Positions 32,592-46,085 are shown, counted from the stretch's first letter. The stretch: 64,000 nucleotides of DNA from CGIF01 sp031673915 (GCA_031673915.1 CP125277.1:248001-312000); one strand, 5' to 3'. Program-made: numbers and translations. The notes: generated from the letters alone by a model not told the origin.

Positions 32592-33673
32592 AAATATTAT
32601 TTTTCCTTTATAAAACGCATTTCCTGACATTCTAATTTTTTTCTCATGTTAAATATATAAACTGTATATAAATTTTTCAAGAAATGCATCATTTAGATTT
32701 CATTTTTTTAATGATTCAAAATTAGAAGAATTACAAAAAACCAATTAATATTCTTAATATTCTTTTGCGATACAAATTCTATCTTTATAATTTGTTAATT
32801 TTTATTTTATTTAATTTTTTACTTGTCATTCATACAACAATATATTTATAAATGTTACATTTTAATGTGCACTCTTTTAGGTATATAAGTATATTTTATA
32901 CATTATCTTAAACCGCTCGGTTTGGATGACACTTTATTTTGATAAAAACAACAAAATAACCTCTGTCAATATTGAATAATATTTGTAATAAACCTTGATA
33001 TAACAAGGTTTTTTAATAAATTAATTTCATAATATAAAAAATACACGATTAATAAAATACTTCTAAATTTTTTAAAACAATTTGATAATAAAGTAGAATA
33101 AAAGTCTTATTTTTAAAAGTGTCATTCTTATGGTCAAAATTTCAGTTAAATTTATGAAACTATATATAAAAGCAAAATAAATATTTATCACTTACTTTCA
33201 CTAAAAAACTTAATTATTATAAATTATAAAAACAAAAAATAAGAAGTGAAATCTAAATAAGCGCCAAGAAGATAATAAATAATATTGATGAGACAATTTA
33301 TATTCAAATTAAATTTAAATCTCTTCTAGATTAATAATTAAAGCAAAATAGCAATTGAATATTAAAAAAATATTTTAAAAAAAAAATTATAGAACTTATT
33401 AACAACAATTACCTTCATAAACAAAATTTTTAAACACAAGAAATGTGAAGTAGTGCAAACTCGTATAATCCAGAAATTTTAAAAGTACTTTTGAAATTAT
33501 TGTACAAACTCAATAAAGAATTACTTAATCTCTAGATTAAAAAAAGTTTTGTTTATGAAAATTTGCAGTTCAATTAATTCTAATACTTCAATTGTTATTA
33601 AAAATAGTAAAAATTTTGACTAATATGCTTATTACCTATACTTTAAATTTTTATTTGACTAAGCAGAAACATA
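32592..33673. other. 1.1-kb gap, small-RNA candidate plus terminator
   Basis: No coding frame. About 32910-33014 contains a 5-bp hairpin (aaaccgctcggttt), then a T-tailed terminator, which could mark a short plus-strand RNA of roughly 100 nt. The rest (33016-33673) shows nothing. Confidence 0.35.
32991..33014 (+). terminator. Rho-independent terminator in the 32.6-33.7 kb gap
   Basis: aaccttg-atataa-caaggtt followed by a T-run (33009-33014). No protein gene ends nearby on the plus strand, so it may end a non-coding RNA. Confidence 0.7.
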
Positions 33674-36600
33674 TTAAACATCTTTTCTAATTATCAGATT
33701 ATTATTCTCCAAGTTTAAAAATTGTTCATAAACTTTTTTATTAATAATATCCTTAATATCTTCTTTCCAATCATTAATTGATCCTTTTTCACTTCTGTAG
33801 TCAATTATTTTAGCTGAAACAGCATCTCCAACTCCAGTAATAGCTGAAAAGGGAATTAACATCTTTCCATTTTTGAATTTAAAGTTTGTAATGTCAGAAT
33901 CGTTAAAGTCAATCCCTATCTCAAATTTAAATCCTTTTCTCTTTATTTCCGAAATAACACGAAGAGTAAAAAGTAAATCCTTTTCTTTCATAGTTAACTT
34001 TCAATCGCTAAGTTCTTTAGGTGTAAAGTTTTCCCTAATCTTCTTATTAAGTTGTAGATTATTATCGTAAACAGATTTTTTACCTTTATCAGAAAGAGTT
34101 CGATAAGCAAGATTTATAAGATCAATATCTTTATCTATTGAATTCTTTCTAAAACCTGTTCTTTCAATAGATTTTTGTTTTTTTTCAGTTAATCTACAAA
34201 TCAAAGAATTATAAGATTCTTCTAACTCTTCTTGTTCAAAATCAGAGCTAATATTTAACAATTCATAATAACTTTTACTAATTGAGAAAACTTCATCAAC
34301 AAAATCTTTTAAATCAGGTTCTTCTTTTGCCAGTTTTATTAAAACCTTCGAAATCGAAATAAATTCTTTTCTACTTGCTTTCAAAGTTTCAAGACTATCA
34401 ATAATCTTATTTAAATGAAAAGGAATTGTCTTCTTAGTATCAAAAGACATTAATCAAATATCATAAACAGTTGCGTGATAAGTTAATAAAATTGAATAAA
34501 AAACTTCTGGGAAGTAAACTTTGTAATAAGCAGTTCTCCACGCAGTCATTGTGTAAGCTATGGCATGAGGCTTAGGAAAAATATACTTAATTTTTTCTAA
34601 AATTGAAAAATAAATATCTCCTTCTTCACCAGTCAGTTTACTCTTAATTTTATTCTTTATTTCTTCATCAAGTTTTGCCCATTTACCCTTTCGAATAAAT
34701 TCAGTCGCATCAAAAGAACTCTTTTTGTCAACGCCCTTAGAATCTAGCATGTTTAAAATATCTTCTCTGCAAGCTAACAGTTTATCAAGAGATAGCTTTC
34801 TATCTTTATAAATTGATTGTTGATTTTGCAACCAAACATCAGTTCCATGTGAGAACCCTGAAATCTGCACTAATTGAGAAAATTTCGTTGGTCTTATTGG
34901 CTCTAAAAGACTTCTCTTTACAAGATCTGTTCCAAACTCAGGAATTCCAAGAGTATCACAATTAGTAAATACTTCCATTACCTTTTTATCATCAAAACGA
35001 ACGACTTTCTCATCTAAAGGATGATGCCCAGTTTCTGTAAAGAATTTTTGTAAAATTGTCGGTTCATCGTGACCTAAGATATCAAGTTTTAAGAAAATAT
35101 TAGATAAAAAACTATACTCAAAATGAGTAGTGTTTCACTCTGATTTAGAGTCATCAGCTGGATAATTCAGAGGAGTAAAATCTAAAATATCTAAGTCAGA
35201 AGGGACAACTAATAAACCACCAGGATGTTGACCAGTTGTTCTCTTTATTCCCTTTAATTGTTCAATAGCAATATCTTTAACTTCCTTAACATCATCTAGT
35301 CTTTTCCCATTTGATAATTCAACACATCACATTCGAAAATTAAAATTTGGATTTAAATTTTTTCTTAATTTTTGATGACCATCTCAGAAATTTTCAGCAG
35401 TTTGTTGAGAAAGTTTATTTATTGTTCCTATTCGATAAACATATTGTTCTCCTAATAGCTCTCGAACATGATTATGAGCAATTCTTTGATATTCACCAGA
35501 AAAGTTAAGATCTATATCTGGTGTTTTTTCTCCGTTTCAACCAACGAAAGTTTCAAATGGCAATGAATGACCTTCATACCTTAAGATTCCAGTTTTGCAA
35601 TCAGTACATTCAACTTCTTCTTGAAAATCATAGCAAGATGGACTAGCTTCATCATTATGATTTTCTATTTTTTTATAAGTTTTACACTTTTCACAAACAC
35701 TATAAAGAGGAAGAGGATTAATATCTGTTATTCCTAGTAAATAAGCAATTAAAGAACATCCAACAGATCCACGAGAACCAACTATACTTCCCTCTTTTTG
35801 TGCTTGAGCAACAATCTTTCAAGAAATTCAATAAACAGCAAGATAATCTTTCTTAATAGTTTTTCATTCTCTTTTAACTCTCTCATTTACAAAACTTGGA
35901 ATGTGATTATTAAACATTTTGTTTAATTTTTCATGACAAGCCTTCATCAATTCAGTTTCATTATCTCTTGAGCTAGGATATCCAATATGCTTCTCAAAAA
36001 TCTTTACATCAGAAATTTTCTTAAGTATTTTGTCAGGATTTATAAAAACTATTTCTTCTATTAATTTTTCATCTTGTAAGAATTTTCAATTATCAATAAT
36101 TTCATCCTTACTTCTTAAATGCTGTTCAGGCAAATGATCAAATCCGTCTTCAAGAAATTCAGAAGTAGCATAATAATAAAGACTATGACGAGAACCGTTC
36201 ATTCCCTCATTAGCAACAATAATTTCTTTTAATTTCTTTTGATTTTTAGTGCAATAATGAACATTGTTTGTAGCAACAACTTTAATTCCAATTTTCTTAG
36301 CAGCTTTTATTATTGAAAATAATACACTCTTCAGTTCATCTTCATCAATCCTCTGAGTAGCTAAAAAATGAGAGAAACAGTCTAGACCGCGAACTTCTAA
36401 ATAGTCATAAAATTTCATTTTTTCTTCAACTTTCAAACCTAAATTAAAAGTATTAAAAAGAGAAAATATCTCTCCTTCAAAGTCTCCAGTGGCTCCTATT
36501 AAAAGATTTTCTCTATATCTTTCAACATCAGATCTAAATAAGAGAGGAAGCTTAAAAAAATTATCAACATGAGATATTTTTACTAATTTATAAAGATCAG

Positions 36601-38122
36601 AAAGGCCTTTTTTATTCTTTGGTAATACTACTATTCTGGTTCCTAAACCACGATAGTAAAACTTATCTTGAATTAGAGATTTAAAATCATTTCAATTTAA
36701 AAATTCTTTTTCGTTGGCAATTTTTATAATCTTTTCAAAAAGGGTTTTTAGTAATAAACTATCATCAAGAGCCCTATGAGTTTGTTCAACCTTCTTTTTT
36801 CCTTGACTACTTAATTTTTCCAAACTGTAAGACTTTTTACCAGGAATTGCTAGTCAAGACAAAGGAAGAGTATCAATAGCAGGATAATTAAATTCTTCTC
36901 CAAAAACTTCAATTCAAGACTTATTTAAAAAAGGTAAATCAAATTTTCTTGCATTATGAGAAACTAAAACTTCAACTCCATGATTTTCTCAATCTTCTTT
37001 AACTTGCGGTAAGACTTCTGCTAATAGAGGAGCTTGATCTAGTTCTTCTCTATCAATACTAGTTAATTTATAAATGAATTCTGAGACGTTTTTACTGGGC
37101 TTTATTAAGTAACTACTTTTACTTAAAATTTCTTTTCCTTTTACAATTACATAACCGAAATCTATTATCTCATCATGAGTAGAAAAAAGTCCCGTTGTTT
37201 CAACATCGAAAATACAATAAGTGATTTCATTAATAGACTTTTTAAATATATCTTCGATGTTGTCTTTTAATAAAAGAAAGTCTGGAAAACTTTCTTCAAG
37301 CATTTCAAACTCACAACCATAGACTATTTTTAAATCTTTATTTTTACTTCTAGCTTCCCAAAATTCAGGAAATGATTGAACATTATTATGGTCTGTAACA
37401 ACTAATGCTTTATACTCTTTTTCTTCAGAAATTTTTACATAATCAAGAGGACTACTAATTCCATCAAGTGTACTAAACTTTGTATGAACACTAAACTCTG
37501 AAAGTTTTGAGTCATTTAATGATATTTTTCTTTTAAATTCTTCTGAATTAAATTTTTCATTAAAAGATGGAGAAGGAACAATTCACTTATTTAATGATTC
37601 TTTTTTAACTTTATTAGATTTTTTTTCTTCAATTTCTTTTTTTATAGAAATATTTTCTTCACCAATAAATAATTCAATGTCTTCCAAACCAATTTTCTTT
37701 AAATAATCTTTCAAAATTAAAAGTTCAGAGACGATTTTCTCTTTTTCTTCTTCTGAAATATTTTCAAAAACAATTCTATTATTGATAGTAGAAAAATTAG
37801 AAAATAAGCTTTTATTAAGGAAAATTTCGCTGAGATTCTTATTTTTTTTTCAAATAAAATGATTAAAAGAAAGGAATTTTACATAATCAGAAAAGTTTTC
37901 TTTTGAAAATTGAATGTTATTTTTATTACTATCTAAAAATCTTATTTTTCAATCTAAATTTTCAAGATTATATTCATTATTTAAGTAAGAAAATAAATCA
38001 GATAAATCATTAATATCAAAAACAAAAGGAGACTCAATATTTAAAAAAGAATCATTAAAATCTAGGTTAACACTGCTTCATTTTTCGTCTTTTTTTTTTA
38101 AATTGTCTAGTAAATCCACCAA
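33674..38122 (-). CDS. polC: DNA polymerase III alpha subunit, PolC type, with a J-like insertion
   Basis: About 1482 aa; probable start TTG 38122 (no ATG in frame), stop near 33674. PHP segments (EFSVHTKF..., VTDHNNVQSFPEF), DEDDh exonuclease (FDVETTGLFSTHDEIIDFG, SHNARKFDLPFL, THRALDDSLLL), a Cys4 region (CEKCKTYKK, CTDC), polymerase motif KTPDIDLNFSGEYQ and TTGQHPGG. Residues about 1285-1350 resemble a DnaJ J-domain (YYELLNISSDFEQEELEESY, then LINLAYRTLSDKGKKSVYDN), without HPD, between the fingers region and the final C-terminal part. It is the replicative polymerase with proofreading. Confidence 0.93.
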
Positions 38123-38197
38123 TGTTTTTAATCTCTTTCTAAGTTTTTTTAATCATTTTAAAAAAATGTCTATTAATATATTTTAATGTTAAATTTT

Positions 38198-40396
38198 TTA
38201 TTCTAAAAAATCATTCAAAATTTTTTCAATGTCTTTTTGCAATTTAACGTAAGAGTTTTGAAAAAGTTTATTGCTTTCTAAAAAAAACGCTTCTTGTGGA
38301 CTTTGTGGAAGATAAATTTTAATACTTAACATGCTTCTAATCTTATTTAAAGATTCTAAATAATTAGCCCAAAAAATATCAACTTCATCAGTTAGTAATT
38401 TCTTTATGTTCTGTTGATGAGGGATTAAAAAGTCAATTATTTGCTCATGCAATTTAACTCCTAAAATTGATTCAAAAACGTCGTCACAAACCAAAATTTT
38501 TTCTCTATATTCATAAATCATTTGACGTTGCTTATTTATTAATAAATCATAGTTTAGTGTATATTGACGATAAGAAGAACTCATATTTCTAATTGATTCC
38601 TGTGGTTCAGAAATTAGAATGTCGAAAAACCTTCCAGCGATTGGTTTTTCAAAAATCTCAGTTGCACTTTCAGATCCTAACATAGAATCAATTCTTTCTT
38701 TAAGTTTGAAGTTTTTTAATAATTCATCTTCAAAAGAAATATAAAATTGCGTGTCCCCTGGATTTCCTTGCCTTCCAGCTCTACCTTGAAGTTGATTATC
38801 TAATCTTCTACTTAAATTTCTTCCTAGCCCAATTAACAACATTCCTCCCTTTTTAATGCTTTCTTCAGAAAGAATAATGTCTGTTCCCCTACCAGCCATG
38901 TTTGTAGCGATTGTTATAGAACCGACTTGACCAGCTTGAGCAATGATTTTAGCTTCCTCTCTATGATTAACAGCATTAAGTTTAAAATGTTTTATTTTTA
39001 ATAGTTTTAATAATTTGGAAAGATATTCTGATGATTCCAGACTAGGTGAACCAATTAAAACTGGTCGTCTTGCATTTTGACTGTTTTCTTTAATTATTTT
39101 TATGATAGATTCATATTTTTTTCTTTGGTTTAAGAAAATTTGGTCATTTCAATCTTTTCTAATCGACTTTTTATAAGGTTTTATTTCGATAACTTCCATT
39201 CCGTAAACTTGACGGAATTCATCAGCTTCTCCCTTTGCAGTTCCAGTCATACCAGATATTTTACCAAACAAACGGAAGAAATTTTGATAAGTGATCATTG
39301 CAACAGATTTTCCACGAGCACTTATATTCAACCCTTCCTTAGTTTCAATTGATTGATGGATGCCTGAACTGTAAACTCTTTGCGGGACTAATCTTCCTGT
39401 TAAAGCATCTATGATTACAATTTTGTTTTTTTCTCTATCAATAATGTATTCAACACCCTTTTTGTAAAAGTTGATTGCTTTCAATGAATTAAAGACTAAA
39501 AAGTTTTTTTCTTGGTTAGAAAAGTCAAAAAGGTTTTCTATTTGGTAAAAATTTTCAACTTTTTTCACTCCTTTTTCTGTTAACCAAATGTTCTTATCTT
39601 TTTCTTCGACTTCATAGTCTTTACCTTTTTCAAGTTTATTGACAATTTTGATTGCTTCTAAATATTTTTTCTGTTCAAGTTCGGTATTTTCTTCAGCATC
39701 TTTCTTTAAATTCTGAGAAATAATCAAAGGATTTTGAGCTTCATCAATTAGAATAGAGTCAATCTCATCAATTAGAACATAATCAAATTTCATATCAATT
39801 TTATCTTTATAGGATTTAATAAGATTGTTCTTCAAATAGTCAAATCCTAGTTCACCACTAGTAGTATAAATAATATTACAATTTTCATAAAAACTTTTTT
39901 TCTCATCTCTTGTATATTTGTTAAGATTTACAGAAGAGGGAATTTCAAAGAAATCAAAGATTGGTTTCGCAATTTCTCAATCCCTATTAGCTAAATATTC
40001 ATTGACTGTTACAACAAAAACAGAGTTCCCGGTTAATGCGTTTAAACAAACAGGAAGTAAGGCAGTTAAAGTCTTTCCTTCACCAGTGTTCATTTGAGCA
40101 ATGTTTCCATTATGAAGCGCGATTCCACCAAAGATTTGAGTTGGAAAGAGAGAAAGTCCCATCTTTCTAAAAATAACTTCTTTCACAAGACCGTAAACTG
40201 GAACTAAAAACTTATTAGTAGTTTTGTCTACGCCGTATTTTTCTTTATCTTTTTTTATTTTTTCGCGGATTGAATTAATTTCTAATTTTAGATCTTCATC
40301 ACTAAAACTTTTTATTTTTTCGCAATAATTTGTTATTTCTTCTCTAAGAAAAGCATAGCTTTTCAAAGTTGTTTTTTCTCACAGATAATGAAACAT
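38198..40396 (-). CDS. secA: Preprotein translocase ATPase SecA
   Basis: 732 aa, ATG 40396, TAG/TAA near 38198. Walker A NTGEGKTLTALL, DEAD-type LIDEIDSILIDEA, TITTNMAGRGTDI-like ATNMAGRGTDIIL and GRAGRQGNPG; preprotein-binding region GRLVPQRVYSSGIHQ. It drives Sec-dependent export. The C-terminal zinc-binding tail is absent, so it is shorter than the roughly 830-900 aa of many bacteria. It is followed by polC on the same strand. Confidence 0.95.
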
Positions 40397-40919
40397 TATT
40401 AACAACTCTCTCTTTCTTTTTTTAAGTTTATTAGTTTTAATTAGTTAATTATGACTGATTGGAAAATTAACTAATTAAAGCATGTAATTATTATTTAATT
40501 GATAATCTTGATTGTGTCGAATGTTTTATGATAAAGATTAAATAATAATTAATAAATGTTATAAGTTATTTTTAGCACTTACAATAAGTATTAATATTAA
40601 AGGGATATAAATTTTAAGATAAGATTAAGATTAGGAACATATTGTTTATAATATGTGATAAGTTGCTAGTGAAGAACTCTTTATTAAGTTTACAGTATTT
40701 ATAGTAAAGAATTAGAGCCTTGGAAATCATATTTACGTTATTATGAAGCGGTTTAGTATTTTCGTTATTGACAATATATATTTTTCAAAATAATGATTTC
40801 TTCGATTGCTTAACTATTTTTATTTATCACTTGAAACTTGATAAGCAATTAGTGCATCTTTTTCTTCAACGATTTCATTGAACTCGTTACTTTTCATCAT
40901 AATTAAATTTTTGTTTTTT
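40397..40919. other. Intergenic, AT-rich
   Basis: Upstream of secA; no gene or clear RNA seen. Confidence 0.4.
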
Positions 40920-41126
40920 CTATAAATTCTGATAATGAAAAACTATCATACTGATAAACATCTTTGCTATGTTAAGATTTTGAGCTTTAATACATTCTTT
41001 TCTTCTTAATTTGTTAATTGTTTCCCTGTAAATGTTCCAAAAATCTTTATCCCTTATTCTAATCTTATGTAAATATTTAAGAAACTGTTGATTGCTATTC
41101 TTATTATTATTGGTAGGATATTTCAA
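40920..41126 (-). CDS. Doubtful small basic frame, about 68 aa
   Basis: From a TTG at 41126 to TAA 40920. Basic, Asn/Lys-rich (FLKYLHKIRIRDKDFWNIYR). No ribosome site of note and no family known; it may be a fragment of a transposase or recombinase gene. Confidence 0.25.
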   Translation of the reverse strand: MKYPTNNNKNSNQQFLKYLHKIRIRDKDFWNIYRETINKLRRKECIKAQNLNIAKMFISMIVFHYQNL

Positions 41127-41297
41127 ATAATTATTACATAAAAACTTCTAGGATTGTTGAAATCTTTTAAGCAAAAAACTGAAGTTTCTTAACGAAGTTT
41201 TAAGTGAAAAAGATTGATTGGAAGTTTTTATAAAGGTTGAACTTTAATTAAATATAAACTTTAAGTTTTTTGACTAGAAAAAGAGGTTTGGTTTGAT

Positions 41298-41347
41298 AAT
41301 AAAAGATTTTTGAGCGAATGGAATGAGTAAAAAAAATTTTTTGGCCT
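41298..41347. repeat. 50-bp perfect inverted repeat, right copy
   Basis: Exact reverse complement of 23485-23534, starting aataaaag and ending ttggcct. The two copies enclose 17.8 kb. Confidence 0.85.
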
Positions 41348-41610
41348 CGATTAGTTTAGAAAAATGAGATTATTAAAAATAATAAATGTAAACGACAATA
41401 TAAGAAAAATTAAATTAATTATTTATTAATTTTGATTATTCATAAACACTCTTTTTACAAACTAATTGGTTATTTGTTTTAATTGTTATAATTACCTTTC
41501 CATTATCAATAAATATATTAAGTAATTTTATCAAACATATTCTTTTATACTTAATTGATGATAAATTTCAAATATTTGATATAAAAATTTAAATATTTCA
41601 AAACAATCTC

Positions 41611-44298
41611 TTAATTCTTAAAAATCAATTTTTCTTTATCTTTATTTAATTTTATATTCAATTCTTTAATCATTGAATCAATTTGATTTTTAACATTTTC
41701 ACTTCTCGGCAAACAATTTAAAATAAATTTTCTTTTACTTCATGATTTTAAAGCACTTAGTTTTATTTCTGAAATACTTGGATAATTTTTTATCCTTCAT
41801 TTTTCAAGTATTTCAACTATTTCGTTGTATTTTTGAGACTTAGGTTTTAATTCTAGTTGAAAATAAGCTGACATGAAAATTCTTAAAATTGTTTGATTAA
41901 TATTTTTTTCAACTCTTCCAACTCCAATCGATAACTCCATTAATTCAAAACTAGATTTAAAATCTTTTTTGTGTAAAAGATCTCTCTTATTTCGATATTT
42001 TTCTCATTCTTCTATGTTTAATGGTGGTCGTGTTGATCCATCTTCACTTTCAATTCTTTTTCAATCATAATCTAATATAATCTTTCGCTCTCTTTTTTCA
42101 CCAGACTTACTAAACTTTGCTACAATATCAACTTTGTCTTTTTTAATATCTTTGAAATTAGTTAAAATTATTTTTTCAATCTTTCTAAATTGTTTTTGCT
42201 CAGAAGTTTTCTTGTCAATAAAATTTTCTCTTTGTTTTGCTAAATCTTTATCAAATTCTCTCATTTCTTCTGAATTTTTAGTTAGATAAAAAGGAATGCC
42301 AAAACGAGACATTGTTTGCAGCTTTCCTTTGTAATTTAGGTAGCTTGCTTTTGTTTTTCAAATATAAACTTCATCTCCAATGTATTTAATCTTTAATAAA
42401 GAGGCTTCATTTAAACCTAATTTTTTTCGACCAATTTTTAACAACTTAATAATAGGCAAATCTTCTAATTTTTCATATATTTCGGGTCATAATTCTTGAA
42501 ATTTTTGTGGTTTTAAAATATCTGATTTTTTCCCAACTCCAAACTCTTCTTTGAAATTTTCAGGCTTAGGTAAACTTATAATGAAACTATTTTTTGTAGA
42601 ATCTAAGACCTGGCAATTTTTCGTATTTGCTAATTCATTAAAAATAGATATCATTGCAGTCCTGAAAATTCCATTTTCCATTGCGGTGTAATGAGGAATT
42701 ATTGATTGTGAGTGTTTTAAACTTTCTCTTTTATTTTTTAAATTAAAAACTACACTTTCAAAAATCCCTTTCTCTAATTTATTATGAAAATTATCAGCAA
42801 TTATTTTTAAAAGAAGATTGCAAAATTGATTTTCTGATTTATAATTTTCACTATTAGAATCTATATTATATTCTTTTCTCTTATCAACCAAAAATTTAAG
42901 AAATTGACCAAAAGACTGAATTTCATTATTAATAATAAGAGGATTGAATAAAACACTTTCTGAATTTAAAATCTCACATCCTTGACTAATAGCTTTACTA
43001 AGTTCATAATAATTACAAAAAGAAGTCCCTTCTAGTGGATAAATTAAACCTTCTTTTGTATAAACTGGCAAGGAGCATTGAAAAATTTTTTTAGGATACT
43101 TGAACTTAACCTTAAAAAAAGCAATCTTAAAATAATCTTTATCAAAATTAAATTCAAATTCTTTAATTTCTTGAAAAGATAAGTTCTTCATTGTAGACTT
43201 TGATCAATCAATAATTGGAATCATCGATAAAATAATTTTGTGAAATTGTGAAAAATCACATTCTAAAACTAGATTATCGCTATTTTTTGATTCTCCAATT
43301 TTATAAGATGTGTTGATATCCCCAATGTAAGAGAGTGATTTAAAATATTCATTAACTAAATAGTCAACTCTTCTAGAATTTTTAAGATTGTTAAGAAGCT
43401 TCTTTGAAATTTTATTCCCCTCTAAACCTAATATATTTTTAAAAATTGTATCTTTCTCTTGAAAATTTAGATTTAAGCTATTTTTTTCCGACTCTTGTAT
43501 AAAAAACTTAACAGCAAGATCTCCAGATGTAAAAGGTTCTTCTTTATTTCTTGATATCTCATAAAAAGAACAAATATATTTACAATAATAGTCTAAAGAA
43601 ATTCTCGCATCAACAATTCCATACTTTTCAAAAAGCGGTTTGTTAACATCTAAAAGAGTTTCTCTAAGTTTAGCTATATCAATTTTTATTCCATGAGATT
43701 CGCTTCTTAAATCCACCTTCTCACAACTAGTTAACTTTGAAATCTCAGCAAGTGATTTTGAACGATCATCAAGGGCAAACAAAAAAGTATCTCTTCAAGT
43801 AATTTCAACTTCAACTATATTAAATTCATCTCATAATATTTTTTGTTTAAATGGCTTAAGAGAACATAAAGTATTTCTCACTTCTGTTAAATATGGAATT
43901 AATTTCTCACGATCTTTCAAAAGAGAAAATTCAGCAACTGAATAATGAGCAACTAATAAAATCTTAAAATCATTAACTTTTAAATAAGAAATTTCTAATC
44001 CTAAATTTTGAATTATCTTCTTTAAAATTTGAGAAAGAGTTAAATTTTCATAAGTCCTTTTATTTAATACCTTTGTTAATTTTTGTGCATAAATAACTCC
44101 CTCTTGAAAAGAATCAGAAGATAAGTGATATGCTGAATATTGATAAGATAATGGATTTACTAATTTCTCATTTGAAATTTGTTGATACTCAGTATCTCAA
44201 CCAACAATAAGGTCATAATTAGAAATTTGTGGACTATTGATATTTAGTCAATCAGGTTTTTTCGTTTTCTCAGTAAAGTAGTCTTGTAATTTTTTCAT
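41611..44298 (-). CDS. Family-B DNA polymerase paralogue, polymerase site lost, exonuclease motifs kept
   Basis: 895 aa, ATG 44298, TAA 41613-41611, uninterrupted. Family B (organellar/viral, protein-primed type) layout. ExoI VGWDTEYQ, ExoII AHYSVAEFSLLKD and ExoIII YGIVDARISLDYY are recognisable. The polymerase core aligns to the intact copy at 62180, but motif A is ECDFSQFHKIILSM (copy: DIDISRAYPSAMA). Motif B has lost its K and YG. Motif C is DSTKNSFIISLPKP (copy: ATTDGIMIVIPKP), so the catalytic Asp of TDG is gone. The C-terminal region matches the other copy. No frameshifts, so it is probably still selected, perhaps as a nuclease. Confidence 0.75.
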
Positions 44299-44621
44299 TT
44301 ATTATAAATGTATAAATAAAGTAAAATTATACTAATCATACAATAATTAATAATAATAAATTATTCTATATAATTAAATTTTATTAAATAATCAAAATGA
44401 TAAATAAACATAAAAGCAAAATTATGATGTTCAAATGTTTTCTTTATAAACATTAACGAAACAAAATTAAAAACAAACATATTTGCTGACCTTTTAGAAA
44501 ATTATTTTTGATAGTTTTAAATAAATCACCAAAATTTATTTATAATTTGTTCAGTTTAAAAAACTTTTTTCTAAACATTCCAAAAACTTCTCGTTTAAAT
44601 TTAATTTTATCTCCATCACTA

Positions 44622-46085
44622 TTAGCAACTTTTTCCTTTTCTTAAAGAGATTATACTGTTAAAATATTTTTCAACCAATCTAGCATTAATAAGGTAATAG
44701 TTTCCACTCTTATGCTCACCAAAAATCTTTACAAACATTTTGAACCGATCATCTTGAAAAATTTCTTTAATTTCTTCTTCATGAAATTTTTCATTTAACA
44801 AAATATAAACACCTCCATAAACACCTTCATTAGGAGAAACAAATCCTAATTCAACATTGTCGAATTTTTCATTAATCAAATTATTAAAATAAAATCTACT
44901 TTTTCTTAAATCATTAATTGCTTGAGTGCGACCAAATTGCCATCATTTGTCTTTTTCTTTTATCGACCTATCTTCAAGTTGAGGACGAAACTTAATTAGA
45001 TAGTCTCTAACATTTTTATCTAAATCTAAAAAATCTTCTAATTCATATTTATTTTTTTTTAAATCATACTTATAAGGAAAAATACACTCTTTATTCTCTC
45101 CTGTCGAACTTTTTACTACCTTTATTATGTTTGAAGATTCGAAGGGAAACTTCTGTGAAATAAAAATGTTGTCAGCCAAAGTTGCAAAACCATTTTTAAC
45201 TTCTAAATATTTTTTTTTATCATTTTTTAAAAAATCATAATTATCAAAAAAATCATAATTATCAAATATAAATCTGCAATCAATGTATATTTTTTCTCAA
45301 CCATATTCGGTCGTAGAAATTACATTAACATTTTCTTCACCATTATCACATGCTAACTCTACAACCGAATATTGTAAATTTTGACTATAACAATCATTAT
45401 CAAATAGAGAAATAATTGGATAAGTTGTAATTTTTGGAAATATTTGTTGATGCTTAAAATCATAAAAATGTAGAGCTTTTTTCTCATCAATAATTTTTTT
45501 TCTCAAAATATTTCCACTAACATTCTTAAAAAAAGAAGGCGTTAAGTAAATAAATTTGCCACTTTTATTTAATTGTCGAAATGATAATAAATAGAATAAT
45601 AAATAAAGGTTTTGCATTCCTTTTATTTTCTTTTCAAAGAAAAAATCCTTATGTCTAGTATTTAAATTATGAATTCTTACATAAGGAGGATTTCCAATGA
45701 CAAAATCCATTTTTTCATCATAATCAGAAACATCCAGAGCGTCTTCATTCCTAATATCATAATTAGCCTTAAATATTTTATTTAAATTTAATAAACATCG
45801 TTCATAAGCGTTAAAGTCTATTTCAATTCCATGAATATATGTTTCTAAATCATTCCTTATTTTTGATTCATTCATTTCATTTTGCTTGCAAAAATCAACA
45901 TATCTTTGAACTGCACTTACAAGAAAAGCTCCGTCACCACAAGAATTATCCAATAAATGCTTATCAAGCATCTTCTCCTCTTTATATCCAACGCAATCCA
46001 ACATAAATTCAACTACTGGATAAGGAGTAAATATTTGTCCTAAATTTTTTACTTTATAAGATTCGTTAATCTTTTTATTATTCAT
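44622..46085 (-). CDS. N6-adenine DNA methyltransferase, 487 aa
   Basis: ATG 46085, TAA 44624-44622. LGQIFTPYPVVEFML near the N-terminus, SAM motif LDNSCGDGAFLVSAV (motif I), IEIDFNAYERCLLN and catalytic FVIGNPPYVRIHNL (motif IV, NPPY): a gamma-type N6 methylase of the TaqI/Eco57I group. The C-terminal 250 residues likely recognise the target sequence. No endonuclease gene is obvious; the next gene on the strand (41611-44298) is the exonuclease-retaining polymerase paralogue 323 nt away. Confidence 0.88.

Noticed and set aside
33016..33673. CRISPR-type repeats in the AT-rich gap
   Set aside because: Only simple A/T-rich similarity; no regular repe­at-spacer spacing.
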